A stretch of 64,000 bases of DNA. Source: Scandinavium sp036495715 (GTDB taxonomy: Bacteria; Pseudomonadota; Gammaproteobacteria; Enterobacterales; Enterobacteriaceae). Position numbers and translations under genes: made by a program. The stretch covers positions 73,929 to 137,928 of the forward strand of contig DASXML010000061.1 in the NCBI GenBank assembly GCA_036495715.1, in the 5' to 3' direction. Shown in pieces: positions 61,951-64,000 of this stretch. The notes below the pieces were generated by a model that worked only from the letters and a program-made list of their open reading frames with translations, searched no databases and had not been told where the DNA came from. The number at the start of each line of letters is the position of its first letter. Position 1 is the first letter of the stretch.

Positions 61951-63369
61951 ATGAAACCAGAAACACCCTCTTTCGAATCACAGCAAATCGTTCGTCTGCG
62001 CCGTGGAGATGCGGTACGCCGTTTAGTTCGCAGGGATAAAACACCGTTAGCCATTCTTCTGATGGCCGCCGTTGTCGGTACGCTGGCGGGGCTGATGGGC
62101 GTCGCTTTTGAGAAAGCCGTTAGCTGGGTCCAGAATGTGCGAATTGGCTCACTGGCTCAGGTAGCGAATCACTGGTTTTTAGTCTGGCCGTTGGCCTTTA
62201 TTCTCTCCGGATTGCTGGCGATGGTCGGCTATTATCTGGTGCGTCGCTTTGCGCCAGAAGCGGGCGGTTCGGGTATTCCCGAAATTGAAGGCGCGCTGGA
62301 GGAATTACGCCCGGTACGCTGGTGGCGTGTCATTCCGGTGAAATTTATCGGTGGGATGGGCACGTTGGGCGCGGGTATGGTGCTCGGACGAGAAGGCCCG
62401 ACGGTACAACTCGGGGGTAACATCGGGCGTATGGTGCTCGATATTTTCCGTTTGCGCACCGCAGAAGCGCGACATTCGTTGCTGGCAACCGGTGCGGCGG
62501 CGGGTTTGGCCGCGGCCTTTAACGCGCCGTTGGCGGGGATCCTCTTTATCATCGAAGAGATGCGCCCGCAGTTTCGCTACAACCTAATTTCCATCAAAGC
62601 CGTGTTTATCGGCGTGATTATGTCGAGCGTCGTGTTCCGCATTTTTAATGGCGAAACCGCGGTGATTGAGGTGGGTAAACTCGCCAATGCGCCGGTTAAC
62701 ACGCTGTGGTTGTACCTGGTTTTAGGGATGATCTTTGGCTGCGTCGGCCCACTCTTTAATATGCTGGTGCTGCGTACGCAGGATATGTTCCAGCGTATTC
62801 ACGGCGGTGACATCAAAAAGTGGGTGTTGATTGGTGGTCTGCTGGGCGGTATATGTGGCCTGCTTGGGTTGATCACACCAGAAGCGGCGGGCGGTGGCTT
62901 TAATCTGATCCCTGTCGCGGCGGCGGGTAACTATACCGTCGGTCTGCTGATGTTTATCTTTATTGCGCGTGTGGTCACGACATTGCTGTGCTTCGGTTCG
63001 GGCGCGCCGGGTGGGATTTTTGCCCCAATGCTGGCGTTGGGCACGTTGTCAGGCACTGCGTTTGGCATGGCGGCCACGGCCTGGTTCCCGGCCTATCACC
63101 TTGAGCCGGGGACGTTTGCGATTGCGGGTATGGGGGCGCTGTTTGCCGCTTCAGTACGTGCCCCGCTGACCGGAATCGTGCTTGTTCTGGAAATGACCGA
63201 TAATTATCAGCTCATTTTGCCAATGATTATTACCTGTCTTGGCGCAACACTATTAGCACAGTTCCTTGGCGGGAAACCGCTCTACTCCTCGATCCTGACC
63301 CGTACGTTGGCGAAGCAGGAAGCCGAAAATGCGGCGAAAGAGAAACCGCCCGCCGGGGAGAATACTTGA
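61951..63369 (+). CDS. clcA: H+/Cl- exchange transporter ClcA
   Basis: CLC antiporter (two chloride for one proton) used in extreme acid resistance. From the ATG at 61951 it has 472 residues (E. coli 473). The ion-pathway residues keep their E. coli numbers: Ser107 in GSGIPE, Glu148 in GREGPT and Glu203 in FIIEEMRPQ; GAPGGIFAP forms the third selectivity segment. The upstream in-frame extension from 61738 overlaps hemL and its promoter and is rejected. No strong Shine-Dalgarno is seen before the ATG. Confidence 0.96.
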   Translation: MKPETPSFESQQIVRLRRGDAVRRLVRRDKTPLAILLMAAVVGTLAGLMGVAFEKAVSWVQNVRIGSLAQVANHWFLVWPLAFILSGLLAMVGYYLVRRFAPEAGGSGIPEIEGALEELRPVRWWRVIPVKFIGGMGTLGAGMVLGREGPTVQLGGNIGRMVLDIFRLRTAEARHSLLATGAAAGLAAAFNAPLAGILFIIEEMRPQFRYNLISIKAVFIGVIMSSVVFRIFNGETAVIEVGKLANAPVNTLWLYLVLGMIFGCVGPLFNMLVLRTQDMFQRIHGGDIKKWVLIGGLLGGICGLLGLITPEAAGGGFNLIPVAAAGNYTVGLLMFIFIARVVTTLLCFGSGAPGGIFAPMLALGTLSGTAFGMAATAWFPAYHLEPGTFAIAGMGALFAASVRAPLTGIVLVLEMTDNYQLILPMIITCLGATLLAQFLGGKPLYSSILTRTLAKQEAENAAKEKPPAGENT

Positions 63370-63446
63370 ACGATTTAGTCAGGTATTAGATAATAGGCAA
63401 AAGACCCGGTGAGACTTTAGGCCTGGCGAATTAACTGGAGTATGAA

Positions 63447-63791
63447 ATGAGTGATGACGTAGCGCTGCCCCTGCAGTTTACTGATGCGGCCGCCAGCAAA
63501 GTAAAAAACCTGATTGCGGATGAAGAAAATCCGGACCTGAAACTGCGCGTCTATATCACCGGCGGTGGTTGCAGCGGTTTCCAATACGGCTTCACTTTCG
63601 ACGACAAGATAAACGAAGGTGATATGACCATCGAGAAACAGGGCGTTGGTCTGGTCGTTGACCCGATGAGCCTGCAATATCTGGTCGGTGGTTCGGTGGA
63701 TTACACCGAAGGCCTGGAAGGTTCACGTTTTATCGTGACCAACCCGAACGCCAAAAGCACCTGCGGGTGTGGTTCTTCATTCAGCGTCTGA
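63447..63791 (+). CDS. erpA: Iron-sulfur insertion protein ErpA
   Basis: A-type carrier that delivers [4Fe-4S] clusters, for example to isoprenoid enzymes IspG and IspH. The 114 residues carry Cys42 in GGGCSGF and Cys106/Cys108 in STCGCGSSF. CTGGAGTATGA overlaps the start region (GGAG seven bases before the ATG). It is a single gene, 77 bp after clcA. Confidence 0.98.
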   Translation: MSDDVALPLQFTDAAASKVKNLIADEENPDLKLRVYITGGGCSGFQYGFTFDDKINEGDMTIEKQGVGLVVDPMSLQYLVGGSVDYTEGLEGSRFIVTNPNAKSTCGCGSSFSV

Positions 63792-63799
63792 TCTGCGTG

Positions 63800-63871
63800 T
63801 TTTCGTAGGCCGGGCAAACGTAGTGCCGCCCGGCGATGCAGCTGCCCGGTGGCGCTTTGCTTACCGGGCCT
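63800..63871. repeat. REP/BIME pair after erpA
   Basis: TCGTAGGCCGGGCAAACG...GTGCCGCCCGGC and GCTGCCCGGTGGCGC...GCTTACCGGGCC, in inverted orientation. Confidence 0.85.
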
Positions 63872-63888
63872 TGTATTATCCCTTCCGT

Positions 63889-63916
63889 GCAGAGAGAACC
63901 GGCCAGTTCTCTCTGC
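63889..63916 (-). terminator. 11-bp inverted repeat downstream of the edge gene
   Basis: GCAGAGAGAAC-CGGCCA-GTTCTCTCTGC is a perfect 11-bp stem with a six-base loop, 27 bases after the stop of the minus-strand gene at the window edge. No T tract follows on either strand, so it could be a hairpin protecting the mRNA end or a dyad binding site. Confidence 0.55.
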
Positions 63917-63943
63917 CATGCAGTCCGGATGCCGTACCGGGCC

Positions 63944-64000
63944 TTAGATACCCGAATCTGTGTCGTAGATAATTTGCACCGGACTGCGCTTCTCCACATC
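63944..64000 (-). CDS. 3' end of an unidentified gene (partial)
   Basis: The minus strand reads 18 sense codons (DVEKRSPVQIIYDTDSGI) and a TAA at 63944-63946. The text looks like a real protein end, and a stable hairpin follows it. It does not match what I know of the C-terminus of YadS, the gene that follows erpA in E. coli, so an accessory gene may be inserted here. Too short to assign. Confidence 0.4.
   Translation of the reverse strand, partial: DVEKRSPVQIIYDTDSGI

Overview
The window is a stretch of chromosome from a member of the Enterobacteriaceae. Gene order (aroP-pdhR-aceEF-lpd ... acnB ... yacL-speDE-yacC-cueO-gcd-hpt-can-yadGH-yadI-yadE-panDCB-folK-pcnB-gluQ-dksA-sfsA-thpR-hrpB-mrcB-fhuACDB-hemL-clcA-erpA) follows the corresponding part of the E. 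coli K-12 map almost gene for gene. Many protein lengths equal the E. coli ones. Several accessory insertions show that it is not E. coli itself; a Citrobacter/Enterobacter/Lelliottia-like genus is plausible, but the sequence alone does not let me name it. No rRNA, tRNA, CRISPR array or intact insertion sequence was seen.

Layout. (1) 1-3492: an accessory sugar-uptake locus on the minus strand, with a LacI-type regulator, a GlmS-like SIS-domain enzyme and a PTS EIIBC permease cut by the left edge. A perfect 16-bp operator-like palindrome lies before the enzyme gene. (2) 3597-12720: aroP, then the pyruvate dehydrogenase region pdhR-aceE-aceF-lpd, with TyrR and PdhR boxes, a possible FNR site and an ERIC-like repeat. 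(3) 12721-16561: a variable interval with a small secreted protein, the fused remains of a divergent LysR/MFS pair, one or two tiny membrane-peptide ORFs, and a DUF2950/DUF3300 (yacH) pair. (4) 16921-19518: acnB. (5) 19717-29856: a complete ccmABCDEFGH cytochrome c maturation operon followed by a pentaheme cytochrome c and a Tat-exported TMAO-reductase-type molybdoenzyme. In E. coli acnB is followed directly by yacL, so this is a 10-kb respiratory insertion. (6) 30059-43362: yacL, polyamine synthesis (speED), the copper oxidase cueO, glucose dehydrogenase gcd, hpt, carbonic anhydrase, the YadGH ABC exporter, yadI, yadE and the pantothenate genes. (7) 43373-51507: panB, folK, pcnB (apparently with the rare AUU start), gluQ, dksA, sfsA, thpR and hrpB. 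(8) 51651-63791: mrcB (PBP1B), the ferrichrome uptake operon fhuACDB with a Fur box, hemL, clcA and erpA. The last 57 bases hold the 3' end of an unidentified minus-strand gene.

How the parts work together. Pyruvate is oxidised by PDH under PdhR control, and AcnB serves the TCA cycle. The ccm-tor block would build and use a periplasmic c-type cytochrome/molybdoenzyme respiratory chain. gcd adds periplasmic glucose oxidation. fhu, hemL and erpA concern iron, haem and Fe-S supply. pan and folK make CoA and folate precursors. REP/BIME palindromes sit in most gaps between operons.

Most interesting are the ccm-tor cluster, the SIS-PTS-LacI locus, a 28-codon membrane-peptide ORF with an excellent ribosome binding site preserved downstream of a dead transporter gene, and the conserved non-canonical pcnB start.
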